Assembly: GCF_015999465.1 (NCBI RefSeq)
Contig: NZ_CP065534.1
Location: 2,418,001 to 2,482,000 of the forward strand
Length of the DNA: 64,000 nucleotides
Direction of reading: 5' to 3'
Origin: Lonsdalea populi
GTDB lineage: Bacteria; Pseudomonadota; Gammaproteobacteria; Enterobacterales; Enterobacteriaceae
Made by a program: the position numbers and the translations under genes. The stretch's first letter is position 1; every line of letters starts with the position of its first letter. Shown piece by piece: positions 46,586 to 55,621 of the stretch. The notes below the pieces were generated by a model. It ran no database searches and was not told the DNA's origin. It saw nothing but the letters and a program-made list of their open reading frames with translations.

Positions 46586-47694
46586 GACGGCTGAGAGTTT
46601 CCTGCTGGGGTGTGCTGGCGCTGCTGTTTGGCAGCGTTGCGACGGCAAAATGCCGCTGGCCGCAGTGGGAACAGTTCCGGCAGGCCTATATCAGCGCCGA
46701 CGGTCAGGTCATCGATCCCCACGAGGGCGACCCCATCACCACCTCCGAAGGACAAAGCTACGCGCTGTTTTTCGCCCTCGCGGCGAATGACCGCGACAGC
46801 TTTGACCGCATACTGACCTGGACGGAAACCCATCTGGCGAACGGCGATCTGACGCTGCGCCTGCCCGGTTGGCTGTGGGGGCGCGATGCGGCGACCGGCC
46901 GCCAGACGCTGCGGGACGATAACTCCGCCGCCGACGCCGACCTGTGGATCGCCTATTCGCTGTTACAGGCCGGAAAGCTGTGGCAAAGCCGCACTTATCA
47001 GGTCATGGGCACCCTGCTGCTCCAGCGCATCGCCCGGGAAGAAACGGCCGAGGTGCCCGATCTCGGCCCTGTACTGCTGCCGGGAAAATACGGCTTCGCG
47101 TCGCAGACAAGCTGGACGGTCAATCCGAGCTATTTGCCGCCGTCGTTGCTGGCCAGCTTCGTCGAGCAATCCAGCCTCTGGTCTCGTCTGCATCGCACAG
47201 CGATGAAGCTGTTGATCGATACCGCGCCGCGCGGTTTCTCGCCGGACTGGATCGCATGGACGTCGGGAACCGGTTGGCATTTCGATGAGGGCAAAGAACC
47301 GGTCGGGAGTTATAACGCCATTAGGGTATATCTGTGGGCAGGCATGCTGGATGACGGCGACCCGGACAAGGCGTCGCTGTCGCAGGCGTTTATGCCGATG
47401 GCCCGCTATGTGGAAACCCACGCCGCGCCGCCGGAGCGCATTAACGTCAGTCATGCAGCAAGCGAGCCACTCGGCAACGCCGGCTTTTCCGCCGCGCTGC
47501 TGCCGCTGCTCCAACGCTCTCCCGCCCTGTCCGAGCAACGCCAGCGCGTGTGGAATACCCCTTTTAGCGAAAAGGCCTATTACCGCACCGTTCTGACCCT
47601 GTTCGGCACCGGTTGGGACAGCCGCTTTTTCCGCTTTTCGCCGCACGGCGATGTCATCCCCGCCTGGAAAGAAACATGCGTAACATCAAGATAA
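46582..47694 (+). CDS. bcsZ: Periplasmic endo-1,4-beta-glucanase BcsZ
   Basis: GH8 cellulase (370 residues after GTG 46582; E. coli has 368) that trims cellulose during export. The signal peptide is RRLRVSCWGVLALLFGSVATA. Catalytic acid is the glutamate of TTSEGQSYALFF; DDNSAADADLW and NPSYLPPSL are GH8 motifs. The GTG overlaps the bcsB TGA (GTGA). The open frame extends 150 bp upstream only because it runs through bcsB in another frame. The 3' end overlaps bcsC by 19 bp. Confidence 0.94.
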   Translation: MRRLRVSCWGVLALLFGSVATAKCRWPQWEQFRQAYISADGQVIDPHEGDPITTSEGQSYALFFALAANDRDSFDRILTWTETHLANGDLTLRLPGWLWGRDAATGRQTLRDDNSAADADLWIAYSLLQAGKLWQSRTYQVMGTLLLQRIAREETAEVPDLGPVLLPGKYGFASQTSWTVNPSYLPPSLLASFVEQSSLWSRLHRTAMKLLIDTAPRGFSPDWIAWTSGTGWHFDEGKEPVGSYNAIRVYLWAGMLDDGDPDKASLSQAFMPMARYVETHAAPPERINVSHAASEPLGNAGFSAALLPLLQRSPALSEQRQRVWNTPFSEKAYYRTVLTLFGTGWDSRFFRFSPHGDVIPAWKETCVTSR

Positions 47695-50600
47695 ACTGGC
47701 TGCGATTCATGCTGCCTGCCCTCGCCGGACTCCCCGCGGCGCCCGCCGTCTATGCCGTCTCTGCGCCCGTTGCTGACAGCCAGCGCGGTATTTCCCCCGT
47801 CGACTGGCTGCTGCTGCAGGTTCGAATGGGAGAAACCAGCCACCAGCTCGAACTGGTGAAGCAGTCGCTTTATCGACTAGAGAATATCGCGCCCGATAAC
47901 CCGGACGTCCTCGCCGCCCTGTTGCGGCACGCGCTGATGCAGAGCGACCGAACCAAAGCCCAGCGTTACATGGACCGGCTGAACGCCGAAGCGCCTAACT
48001 CCCCTGCCGCCCAAGAGGCCACGGTCAGCATGATGCTGTCGACGGCGGAAGGCCGTCAGCAGTGGCAGGAAGCCCGCCTGCTGGCGGCCTCCGGTCGGCT
48101 GGTGGAAGCGCGCGCGGCCTACGACGCGCTGTTTCACGGCGTCTATCCCACCGTGGACATCGCCTATGAATACTGGCGGCTGGCCGCACGCATCCCGGGT
48201 CAGGAGCCGCTGGCGCTAAAACAGCTTCAGGCGCTGGATCGGCAGTACCCCGGCAGCGTTAGCGTGCGGATGCAGATCGCCCGGATGCTGTTCTCCCAGG
48301 ACGATGCGCGGCAGGCCATCACCACGCTTCGGGCGCTGGCCGACAACGCCCGCGGGCGCGATGACGCCGCCGAGCTGTGGCTTAAATACATCAAAGCGCA
48401 GCCGATTACCGGCGACAGCGTGGCGCAACTGCACGAATACCTGACGACGTTCACCACCGGCGATGAGTACCAAAACGGGCGGCAGGAGCTGGATCGTCAG
48501 CAGGAACTTTTAGCCGATCCGGTGTTTCAACAGCGCGCCGCCAGCCTGGCCCGCGTTGCGCGAGGCGAAGGCGCGACGGCCATCCCCGCGCTGCAGAAGG
48601 CGCTGCGTGCCAATCCCAACGACGCCGACGTGCTGGGCGCGATGGGACAGGCGCTGGCTCGCAGCAACCAACGCGCCGCGGCGGTTCACTATTTTGAGCA
48701 GGCTATCCAGGTCGACGAAGCAAGCCTGAAGGTCGCCAAATGGCAGAGCCTGCTGGAATCCACCCGCTACTGGCTGGCCGTCGATTGCGGAGACAGCGCG
48801 CTCGCCGCGCAGGATCTCGACACGGCCGAGCGGCAGTACCGGCAGGCGCGCACGCTGGATAACGACGGCAGCGATGCGGTTATCGGACTCGGCGACGTCG
48901 CGCTGGCGCGTCATCATCCCCTCGCGGCGGAACAGCTGTACCGCCAGGCGCTGCAGATGGACAGTAACGCCACGGCGGCGCGGCGGCTGGTGACGCTCTA
49001 CCAGCAGGAGTCGCCGCAGAAAGCGATGGCGTTTATCGAGAACGGACTGACGCCCGCGCAAAAACGCGCCCTGCTCGCCACGCTCAACGCACTGCGCAGC
49101 GATACGCTGCGGGCGGATGCCGACCGACTGGCCGCTCAGTCTCGCTGGACGCCGGCGGTCGAGAAGTACCGCGAAGCCATTAGCTTCGCGCCGGATGATG
49201 TCTGGCTGCACTATCGCCTGGCCACCGCGCTGCGCGCTGCCGGACAGCCGGAGGTAGCCGACCGCGAGATGGAGGCGATGTCGCGCCAACAGCCGCACGA
49301 CGCTACCCATCTCTACGCCTATAGCCTCTATCTGTCCGGCAGCGATCGGGCTCATCGTGCGCTGGCGCTATTGAACAGCGTGCCGGAAGCACTCCGTGAG
49401 CAAAGTTTGCAGGATCTGATGACGCGTTTGCAGCACGAGGACGTCTATACCCGCGCCTATGCGCTGCACGCCGCCGGACGGGATGCGCAGGCGCACGCTC
49501 TGCTGCACATGCTGCCGGACACGCCGCGTCGCCGCGTCGTTCAGGCCGACTGGGCGCTGGAGCAAGGAAACACCGACGCGGCGCTGACCGGCTATCAACA
49601 GGTGCTGACGCGCGACCCATTTAACGGCGACGCACGTATCGGTCAGGCGGAAGCGCTCACCGCGCAGGGCCGTCGGCAGGAGGCGCAAACGACGCTGGCT
49701 GCGCTGTCAACGGGTCCCGTCGAACCCTCGCTGGATCAGGGCAGACGCACCGCCAATCTTTGGTGGCGATTGGGTGAACCGCAGCGGGCCAATTCGCTGT
49801 ACACGCAGCTAAAACGCCGCGCCGCGCAGACGCCACCCTCCCCGGAGGGCGCGCGGATTTACCGTGACGCCGCCAGCCTCGCCCGCCAGCAGGGACATCC
49901 CGACGAGGCGCGGGAGGACTACCGTCAGGCCATGGTCGACAGCGGCATCACCCCGGCCCCGCCGAGCGATAACGCCGCCTTCACCGCCTTGACTCGCCTG
50001 CGCCCGGAAGACAGCTGGCTACAGCGCTCAATACGTGCCGACGCCGCGTCGCTCTATCGCCAGCAGGACACCACGCTCTCCGTGGCGCAGGATTATTCGC
50101 GCAACAAGGGGACCGGCGGTCAATCTGACTTCACCGCGCATACCACCATGTTGCAGGGGGAAACGCCGATCGCGGACGGCCGAGGATTCCTGCGCGTTGA
50201 CCATGTCGCCGTCTCCGCAGGGCAATTCAGCGCCGCCAACGGCACGCACACCAGCCTGTTCGGCACCTGCGCGGACTCAGGTTGCCGCCGCGCTCGAACG
50301 CAGCGCGCGGAAGGCGTGGCGCTGGGCGCGGGCTGGCGCCATCAGGACTGGTCGGTAGATATGGGAACGACGCCGATAGGCTTTCGCGTCTTGAACTGGG
50401 TCGGCGGCATCAGCCGTAAAACCGATATCCATGATGTGGGCGTGACCTTCACCGCCTCGCGCCGGCCTATCTCCAGCTCGCTGCTGGCATTTGCGGGCGC
50501 GCAGAACCCGGGCGGCGGCAACGGCAATACCTGGGGAGGCGTCGTAGCGACGGGAGGCGCAATCGGTCTGAGCTACGATCACGGCGGCGATCACGGCCTG

Positions 50601-51173
50601 TGGGGCGACATCAGCGCTCATCGCATCAACGGTAAAAACGTCGCCGGCAACCAGCGCCGGCGTCTGATGGGCGGCTATTACTACAAGCTGATCAACGAAG
50701 ATCACCGTCGCGCGACCCTCGGTTTCAACAGCATGGTTTGGCGCTACCAGAAAGATCTCAGCGGTTACACCTACGGTCAGGGCGGCTATTACAGCCCGCA
50801 GCGCTACCTCTCGCTCGCGGTGCCGGTCACTTATCGGCAGCGTATGGATAACTGGTCGCTGGATCTGGGCGGCTCGGTCTCCTGGTCTCGTTCGAAAACC
50901 GCCGGTCAGCGACGTTATCCCGTCTACCCCGGCTTCGACAGCGATCGGGCCTCGGCCAGCGGCAGCAGTCAGGGGATCGGCTACACCTTGCAGGCACAGG
51001 TGGAGCGACGGCTGACAGAGCATTGGACGCTGGGCCTCAGCGTCGATATCCAGAAAGCCAAGGACTATACGCCCAGCCATGCCGTCCTCTACCTACGCTA
51101 TTCGGGAGCGGGCTGGCAAGGCGATATGGATATGCCGATCCTGCCGATGACGCCTTACGCGGACGTTAAGTAG
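47676..51173 (+). CDS. bcsC: Cellulose export porin BcsC
   Basis: Outer-membrane exporter (1165 residues). A signal peptide (FMLPALAGLPAAPAVYA) precedes about 18 TPR-like helical repeats to residue 800 or so, which span the periplasm. A C-terminal 16-strand beta-barrel of about 330 residues then ends in a typical alternating strand. ATG 47676 lies inside the bcsZ 3' end with GGAAAG upstream. It is the last structural gene of the operon. Confidence 0.95.
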   Translation: MRNIKINWLRFMLPALAGLPAAPAVYAVSAPVADSQRGISPVDWLLLQVRMGETSHQLELVKQSLYRLENIAPDNPDVLAALLRHALMQSDRTKAQRYMDRLNAEAPNSPAAQEATVSMMLSTAEGRQQWQEARLLAASGRLVEARAAYDALFHGVYPTVDIAYEYWRLAARIPGQEPLALKQLQALDRQYPGSVSVRMQIARMLFSQDDARQAITTLRALADNARGRDDAAELWLKYIKAQPITGDSVAQLHEYLTTFTTGDEYQNGRQELDRQQELLADPVFQQRAASLARVARGEGATAIPALQKALRANPNDADVLGAMGQALARSNQRAAAVHYFEQAIQVDEASLKVAKWQSLLESTRYWLAVDCGDSALAAQDLDTAERQYRQARTLDNDGSDAVIGLGDVALARHHPLAAEQLYRQALQMDSNATAARRLVTLYQQESPQKAMAFIENGLTPAQKRALLATLNALRSDTLRADADRLAAQSRWTPAVEKYREAISFAPDDVWLHYRLATALRAAGQPEVADREMEAMSRQQPHDATHLYAYSLYLSGSDRAHRALALLNSVPEALREQSLQDLMTRLQHEDVYTRAYALHAAGRDAQAHALLHMLPDTPRRRVVQADWALEQGNTDAALTGYQQVLTRDPFNGDARIGQAEALTAQGRRQEAQTTLAALSTGPVEPSLDQGRRTANLWWRLGEPQRANSLYTQLKRRAAQTPPSPEGARIYRDAASLARQQGHPDEAREDYRQAMVDSGITPAPPSDNAAFTALTRLRPEDSWLQRSIRADAASLYRQQDTTLSVAQDYSRNKGTGGQSDFTAHTTMLQGETPIADGRGFLRVDHVAVSAGQFSAANGTHTSLFGTCADSGCRRARTQRAEGVALGAGWRHQDWSVDMGTTPIGFRVLNWVGGISRKTDIHDVGVTFTASRRPISSSLLAFAGAQNPGGGNGNTWGGVVATGGAIGLSYDHGGDHGLWGDISAHRINGKNVAGNQRRRLMGGYYYKLINEDHRRATLGFNSMVWRYQKDLSGYTYGQGGYYSPQRYLSLAVPVTYRQRMDNWSLDLGGSVSWSRSKTAGQRRYPVYPGFDSDRASASGSSQGIGYTLQAQVERRLTEHWTLGLSVDIQKAKDYTPSHAVLYLRYSGAGWQGDMDMPILPMTPYADVK

Positions 51174-51213
51174 CGCCGCTTTCTCCGCCGCCGCGCAAGC
51201 GCCGATAATCCCC

Positions 51214-51245
51214 GACCTGTCGTTCCGCGCGGCAGGTCATATTGT
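51214..51245 (+). terminator. Hairpin after bcsC
   Basis: Arms GACCTGTCG (51214-51222) and CGGCAGGTC (51230-51238) pair over 9 bp with one G-U, loop 7 nt, followed by ATATTGTCTT. A weak T-tract makes it a moderate terminator candidate. Confidence 0.5.
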
Positions 51246-51413
51246 CTTCCGTTGGCCCCCAACAACTTATTCCCGCGCCGGGACGGCGAGTGCTACACTT
51301 GTTGCAAAGAGATTTCCGGCATAATGCGTCTGGTCTAGAACCGCATCTCGCTGTTCCCCTACCCTTTTCAAACCAGCAATAATGTTCTGAACCATCTTAG
51401 AATGGAGGCTTTC

Positions 51414-53009
51414 TTGATCGTCTATAGTCGCACTCAGGCTCGTAAATACAGAGCAGGACTGCTTGCCGCCGCCTTATTACCTTTGCTTCTCGGCATCATC
51501 TTCAGCTATATCATCGCCAGACAGGACGTGAAGCGCGATCTGGAAGCCACGACCCAGGTGATTCTGCATCAGGCGGAAACGATCAACGGCATGGCCTGGG
51601 ATCAGGTGGCCCGGTTATCGTCTCTGAAGGGAAAATCCTGTGAATCGGTACTCAACGATCTCATCAGGCAAGGTACGCTCTCCGCCTATTTCCGCTCGTT
51701 GGGGCTGATGAGCGGACGGGATATGTACTGCTCCTCCGTCTCCGGCGATCAGGTCATCCCGCTGACGCAGATCATCCAGTCTCCGTTGCCTGCGGTACAG
51801 CCGGAACGATGGAGCATTTCGGTGCCGCGCACGCGCGGCGTGCCCAGCCGCCCCGCGATTATTTTCGCCCGACAGTTTTCGCCGACCTACGGCGCCTTCG
51901 TGATTGTCGACGGTCAATATCTGCTCGATTTCATGAGCGCCATCAATAACGCCCGTCCTTATCAGTTGACCGTCGAGTTCAACGGCGGTTTTCGCATCCA
52001 GGAAGGTGAGAAGAGTCAAACGCTGCTTCCGTTTATCTCGCCGCTGTATCACGAACGTGCGTCCAAACGTTATCCGATTATCGTCAGCGCCGAGGTGCAG
52101 CCGGTGGAGATACTGCAAGACTGGCTTAATGACTTCCTGACGTTCCTGCCGCTGTCGCTGTTTTTATCGCTGATCTTCATCTACATCGTGAGATCCTGGA
52201 AAAAACGCAAGATATCGCTCCGCGATGAGCTGCGTAAAGGGATACAAGCCAATGAGTTTTCGGTGCATTACCAGCCGCTGTACGACCTGGAGTCCGAACG
52301 CTGTATTGGCGCGGAAGCGCTGTTGCGCTGGTTTAGGCCGGGTGGCAGTACCATCAGCCCCGACGTTTTCATTCCCTCCGCCGAAAACGAAGGGTTGATT
52401 ATTCCGTTATCGAAACACCTGTTTAAACTGCTGGCCGCCGACGTCAGCGCTTGGACGCTGCCGCAAGATTTTCGGCTGGGGATCAACATCGCGGCGGCGC
52501 ATATTCATCATCCCGACTTTGTGAATGATATCCATCAGTTGGCAAAAACGCTGCGGCATCAGCGTGTTCAGATCACCCTGGAGCTCACGGAACGCAGTCT
52601 GATCAGCGATACTCAGGATGTCATACAAAAGCTGACGCAGCTTCGAAGCGAGGGCATTCGTATCGCGGTGGACGATTTCGGCACGGGGCACTGTTCTTTG
52701 TCCTATCTGCAAATGTTTCCGCTGGACTATCTCAAGATAGATAAAGGTTTCATCGGCACGATCGAATCCGCCCACCGGGATACGCCGGTGCTGGATGCGA
52801 TCATCAATCTTAGCCACCGCCTGGCGCTGAGAATGGTAGCCGAGGGGGTCAACTCCGCCTATGAATATGACTACCTCAAACGGTGCGGCGTGCAGCTGAT
52901 GCAGGGATATCTTTATGCTCGCCCAATGAGCAGCGAAGCGCTGATGGCCTGGCTGAAAGCGCAAGGCCAGCAAAAATTCATCGCCGCGCCGGAGACCGAA
53001 ACGGCGTAA
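51414..53009 (+). CDS. CSS-domain EAL cyclic-di-GMP phosphodiesterase
   Basis: Membrane phosphodiesterase that breaks c-di-GMP, so it should switch cellulose synthesis off. Two membrane segments (about residues 16-36 and 240-260) flank a periplasmic CSS domain with the redox pair KSCESV and MYCSSVSG; disulfide state controls such enzymes in E. coli. The EAL domain looks catalytically complete: EALLRW, INIAAAH, ELTERS, DDFGTG, LKIDKGF and QGYLYARP. The start is probably TTG 51414, since GGAGG lies 5 nt before it, giving 531 residues. The ATG at 51402 has no ribosome-binding site. It sits 240 bp after bcsC with its own likely promoter. Confidence 0.9.
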   Translation: MIVYSRTQARKYRAGLLAAALLPLLLGIIFSYIIARQDVKRDLEATTQVILHQAETINGMAWDQVARLSSLKGKSCESVLNDLIRQGTLSAYFRSLGLMSGRDMYCSSVSGDQVIPLTQIIQSPLPAVQPERWSISVPRTRGVPSRPAIIFARQFSPTYGAFVIVDGQYLLDFMSAINNARPYQLTVEFNGGFRIQEGEKSQTLLPFISPLYHERASKRYPIIVSAEVQPVEILQDWLNDFLTFLPLSLFLSLIFIYIVRSWKKRKISLRDELRKGIQANEFSVHYQPLYDLESERCIGAEALLRWFRPGGSTISPDVFIPSAENEGLIIPLSKHLFKLLAADVSAWTLPQDFRLGINIAAAHIHHPDFVNDIHQLAKTLRHQRVQITLELTERSLISDTQDVIQKLTQLRSEGIRIAVDDFGTGHCSLSYLQMFPLDYLKIDKGFIGTIESAHRDTPVLDAIINLSHRLALRMVAEGVNSAYEYDYLKRCGVQLMQGYLYARPMSSEALMAWLKAQGQQKFIAAPETETA

Positions 53010-53042
53010 CCACATCGTGGCTCGTGCTCAGGACGCGATTGT

Positions 53043-53071
53043 CGCTGGCTGCAAATCTGCTGCCGCCAGCG
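53043..53071. terminator. Inverted repeat between convergent genes
   Basis: CGCTGGC (53043-53049) and GCCAGCG (53065-53071) form a 7-bp stem with a 15-nt loop in the 66-bp gap between two convergent genes. No strong T-tract lies on either side. Confidence 0.35.
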
Positions 53072-53075
53072 CATA

Positions 53076-54227
53076 TTACAGAAAACAGCCCCGCCCTTCC
53101 GTCGGCATGACTTTTCCCGCATCGTCCTCCCCGCGTAGCACCCAGTGGTTGAACTGCGCCATTACCGCGCAGGCGTGATTGGGGAAGACCCGCATCAGGC
53201 TACCCAAACGCGGCTGCTGCCCCTGATGCGGGACAAAACCGTGCTCTTCGGAAAGTTTCTCCACCGTATAGGCCAGAGGCAAATGCTCGCTGATGGCGAT
53301 CCCCCAATGACTGGCGCCCGTGCCATGAGGCCCGCGATCGGACGTCAACGCTTTCGAACCGGCATCGATAATCGCATAGCGATCGTTGACTGCCACCACC
53401 CGCGCCACAACGCTCATCGCCAGATCGTCCGGTTGGCACAGTCCGAGTCGAATAGCCGTTAAATCCAGCAGCGCGTAGTTGCCCGGTCGAATCTCATCCA
53501 CCCCCGGCGCGACCGGCGCTCCCAACGCCGTCGGCGTCGCACCGGTGGAGATGGCGCAGCGGCTGACCGCGCCGTGCTGCAAAATGCGCGTCTGTAGCTG
53601 GCGCAGCAGCATCGCTTCGTCTTTTGCTATCGTCTGGATTTGCGCAATCCCCGAGGCGCCATAGGCATGACCGGCATGAGATACCAAACCGCCGAACCGC
53701 AGCTCGGGACAACGGGCGATATGCCCCGCCAGCGTGACGCCGCCTTCGCCGTGCGGATCAACACCCACCCGGCCCAGCCCCACATCAACCTTCACATACA
53801 CGATGACGGGATCGCCATCTTGCTCCCTCACCGCGCAGGCGATGGCTTCAACGCCCAGCGGATCGGCGACGATAAAAGAGACCCGCGCACGGCGATAGGC
53901 TGCGACGACCAGCAGTTCACGAATGCTCTCAGGGACCACGACCGGATAGGCCAGCAGAACATCTTCTATGCCGCCTTCGATAAAGGCGACGCCTTCGCTC
54001 GGTTTGGACACCGTAATCCCCACCGCGCCCGCCGCGATCTGCCGACGAGCGATAACGACGCTCTTGTGCGTCTTGACGTGGGGCCGCAGGCTGGCGCCCG
54101 CCTCGTCCGCTTTCAGCTGCATCTGCCGCAGATTTCGTTGCAGGCGCAGATCGTCAATCTCGATATACGGCGTTAACCTATCGTCGCGGTATGGCCGCAG
54201 GTAATTCGATCCCCGATTCTGATGCAT
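53076..54227 (-). CDS. PLP-dependent D-serine dehydratase/D-threonine aldolase-like protein
   Basis: Alanine-racemase-fold (type III) PLP enzyme of 383 residues. The PLP lysine is in RPHVKTHK. The C-terminal metal site reads FPNHACAVM, a His-x-Cys pair. From what I know of the family, eukaryotic D-serine dehydratases use His-x-Cys for zinc, whereas D-threonine aldolases use His-x-Asp for manganese, so D-serine or a similar D-amino acid is favoured. AGGAG lies 6 nt before ATG 54227. It is a single gene convergent with the phosphodiesterase. Confidence 0.82.
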   Translation of the reverse strand: MHQNRGSNYLRPYRDDRLTPYIEIDDLRLQRNLRQMQLKADEAGASLRPHVKTHKSVVIARRQIAAGAVGITVSKPSEGVAFIEGGIEDVLLAYPVVVPESIRELLVVAAYRRARVSFIVADPLGVEAIACAVREQDGDPVIVYVKVDVGLGRVGVDPHGEGGVTLAGHIARCPELRFGGLVSHAGHAYGASGIAQIQTIAKDEAMLLRQLQTRILQHGAVSRCAISTGATPTALGAPVAPGVDEIRPGNYALLDLTAIRLGLCQPDDLAMSVVARVVAVNDRYAIIDAGSKALTSDRGPHGTGASHWGIAISEHLPLAYTVEKLSEEHGFVPHQGQQPRLGSLMRVFPNHACAVMAQFNHWVLRGEDDAGKVMPTEGRGCFL

Positions 54228-54549
54228 GGCAACACTCCTGATGATGAACAGACAAACGGCGAAGCGGGTCGAAGGCCCGTTCGACGGGTAACAAAACCGC
54301 CCGGTGCGACCCAGGCGACCGCTTCAGCCCGATAGCAATACCTCATCCGTCGATAGGGTGAAAGTAAAACCGACGCTTCCGGCGGAACGCCGTGACCGGA
54401 CCGAAACGTCAGCGACAACATCAACGCGGGGAATAGAGATAATTCTGTTTATGATTAGAAAGCGTAGTATTTCATTGAGAATAAAAATAGCTTCACCTAC
54501 TCTGAGCCACTGAAATAGCCCCGACACACTGAGTTTCAGAGTATTAAAT
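54228..54549. other. Divergent intergenic region with a folded leader
   Basis: About 320 bp between divergent genes, turning sharply AT-rich after 54430. Near the right end TTTCAGAGT (54534-54542) can pair either with ACTCTGA (54499-54505) or with CTGAAA (54510-54515); the two pairings exclude each other. No gene is supported. Confidence 0.45.
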
Positions 54550-55566
54550 ATGAATAAAAAACTAAGCTATATTCAGTATTGGCGTGGTATTGCCGCCATC
54601 ATGGTTATTTTCGCGCACACCACAACGGCCATCTATAATGGTGGTATTCAAAATGGATATCGACTCGAAGATCTCGGCACGTTAGGCGTCTATATATTTT
54701 TCATCATCAGCGGTTTTATCATGATGAAAACGACGCATAAGAAAACGTGGTCGCCGCAAGAGGCGAAAAAATTTTTGATTCACAGAATTAACCGGGTGAT
54801 TCCCCCTTATTGGTTCTGGACGACCGCGCTGCTGGCGCTGTGGCTTGCCGGGCTGGCGTTAAAAAGTCACCACTTCGATATGGGCAAAATTCTCAGTTCT
54901 TACCTGCTGTTGCCGCATATCGGCGAGGACGGGCGCATCAATCCGATCTTATCTCAAGGGTGGACGCTGATTTACGAAATATTTTTTTACTGCCTGTTTG
55001 CGGTATGTATTTTCTTCGGTAAGAAAAGTCATATATTGCTGACCCTTTCGTTCTGTTTCCTGATTTCCTATCTCATCGGGAAATGGCTCCCTGCGGATAC
55101 AGGCGCCAGCATATTGTTGACCAATCCTATTCTGCTGTATTTTCTGGCGGGGATGGTTATTTTCTTTTTGTCCGAGCAACTGACCTTAAAAAAAGGGTTT
55201 TTATTATCCGGAATGGTTCTGGTCCTTTACCTGATTTGTCGTCTATTCCAACCCGCCTGGCTGCCCGTTGTTTTTTATATTTGCCCTATTTTTATCGTGC
55301 TGTTTTCCGCCTGTTCTCTGGAAGGATGGACCTCCCGCGCATTAATGCTGATCGGCGATGCGTCCTATTCCATTTATTTAGCGCACGGTTTTGTCACCAT
55401 GACGTTGTCCATGTTGATGAAAAAACTGTCCGTCAGCGACATCAATCAAACGGCGGTGATTATTCTGACCACGCTGGTTTCGCTGGCCGTTGGGATGATT
55501 GCCTACCGTGTTGTGGAAAAACCGCTGACCGCGCTCATCCCCAGCAAGCGCGCCGTCAAGGCCTGA
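54550..55566 (+). CDS. Acyltransferase-3 family membrane protein (OafA/ExoZ-like)
   Basis: Integral membrane acyltransferase (338 residues, ten or so membrane segments) that transfers acetyl or succinyl groups to extracytoplasmic glycans. The family-defining start YIQYWRGIAAIMVIFAHTTT holds the catalytic histidine. FFIISGFIMM and the arginine pair in HRINRVIPPYW are also typical. Its AT content is well above the neighbours, which suggests acquisition from elsewhere. The target glycan is unknown; cellulose acetylation normally uses MBOAT proteins, so that link is not claimed. The ribosome-binding site is weak and lies inside a possible hairpin. Confidence 0.87.
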   Translation: MNKKLSYIQYWRGIAAIMVIFAHTTTAIYNGGIQNGYRLEDLGTLGVYIFFIISGFIMMKTTHKKTWSPQEAKKFLIHRINRVIPPYWFWTTALLALWLAGLALKSHHFDMGKILSSYLLLPHIGEDGRINPILSQGWTLIYEIFFYCLFAVCIFFGKKSHILLTLSFCFLISYLIGKWLPADTGASILLTNPILLYFLAGMVIFFLSEQLTLKKGFLLSGMVLVLYLICRLFQPAWLPVVFYICPIFIVLFSACSLEGWTSRALMLIGDASYSIYLAHGFVTMTLSMLMKKLSVSDINQTAVIILTTLVSLAVGMIAYRVVEKPLTALIPSKRAVKA

Positions 55567-55621
55567 CGCACCTCGGCGACGAAGCTCGGAAGAACACAGG
55601 ATGATGACGTCAGAAGCGGTA

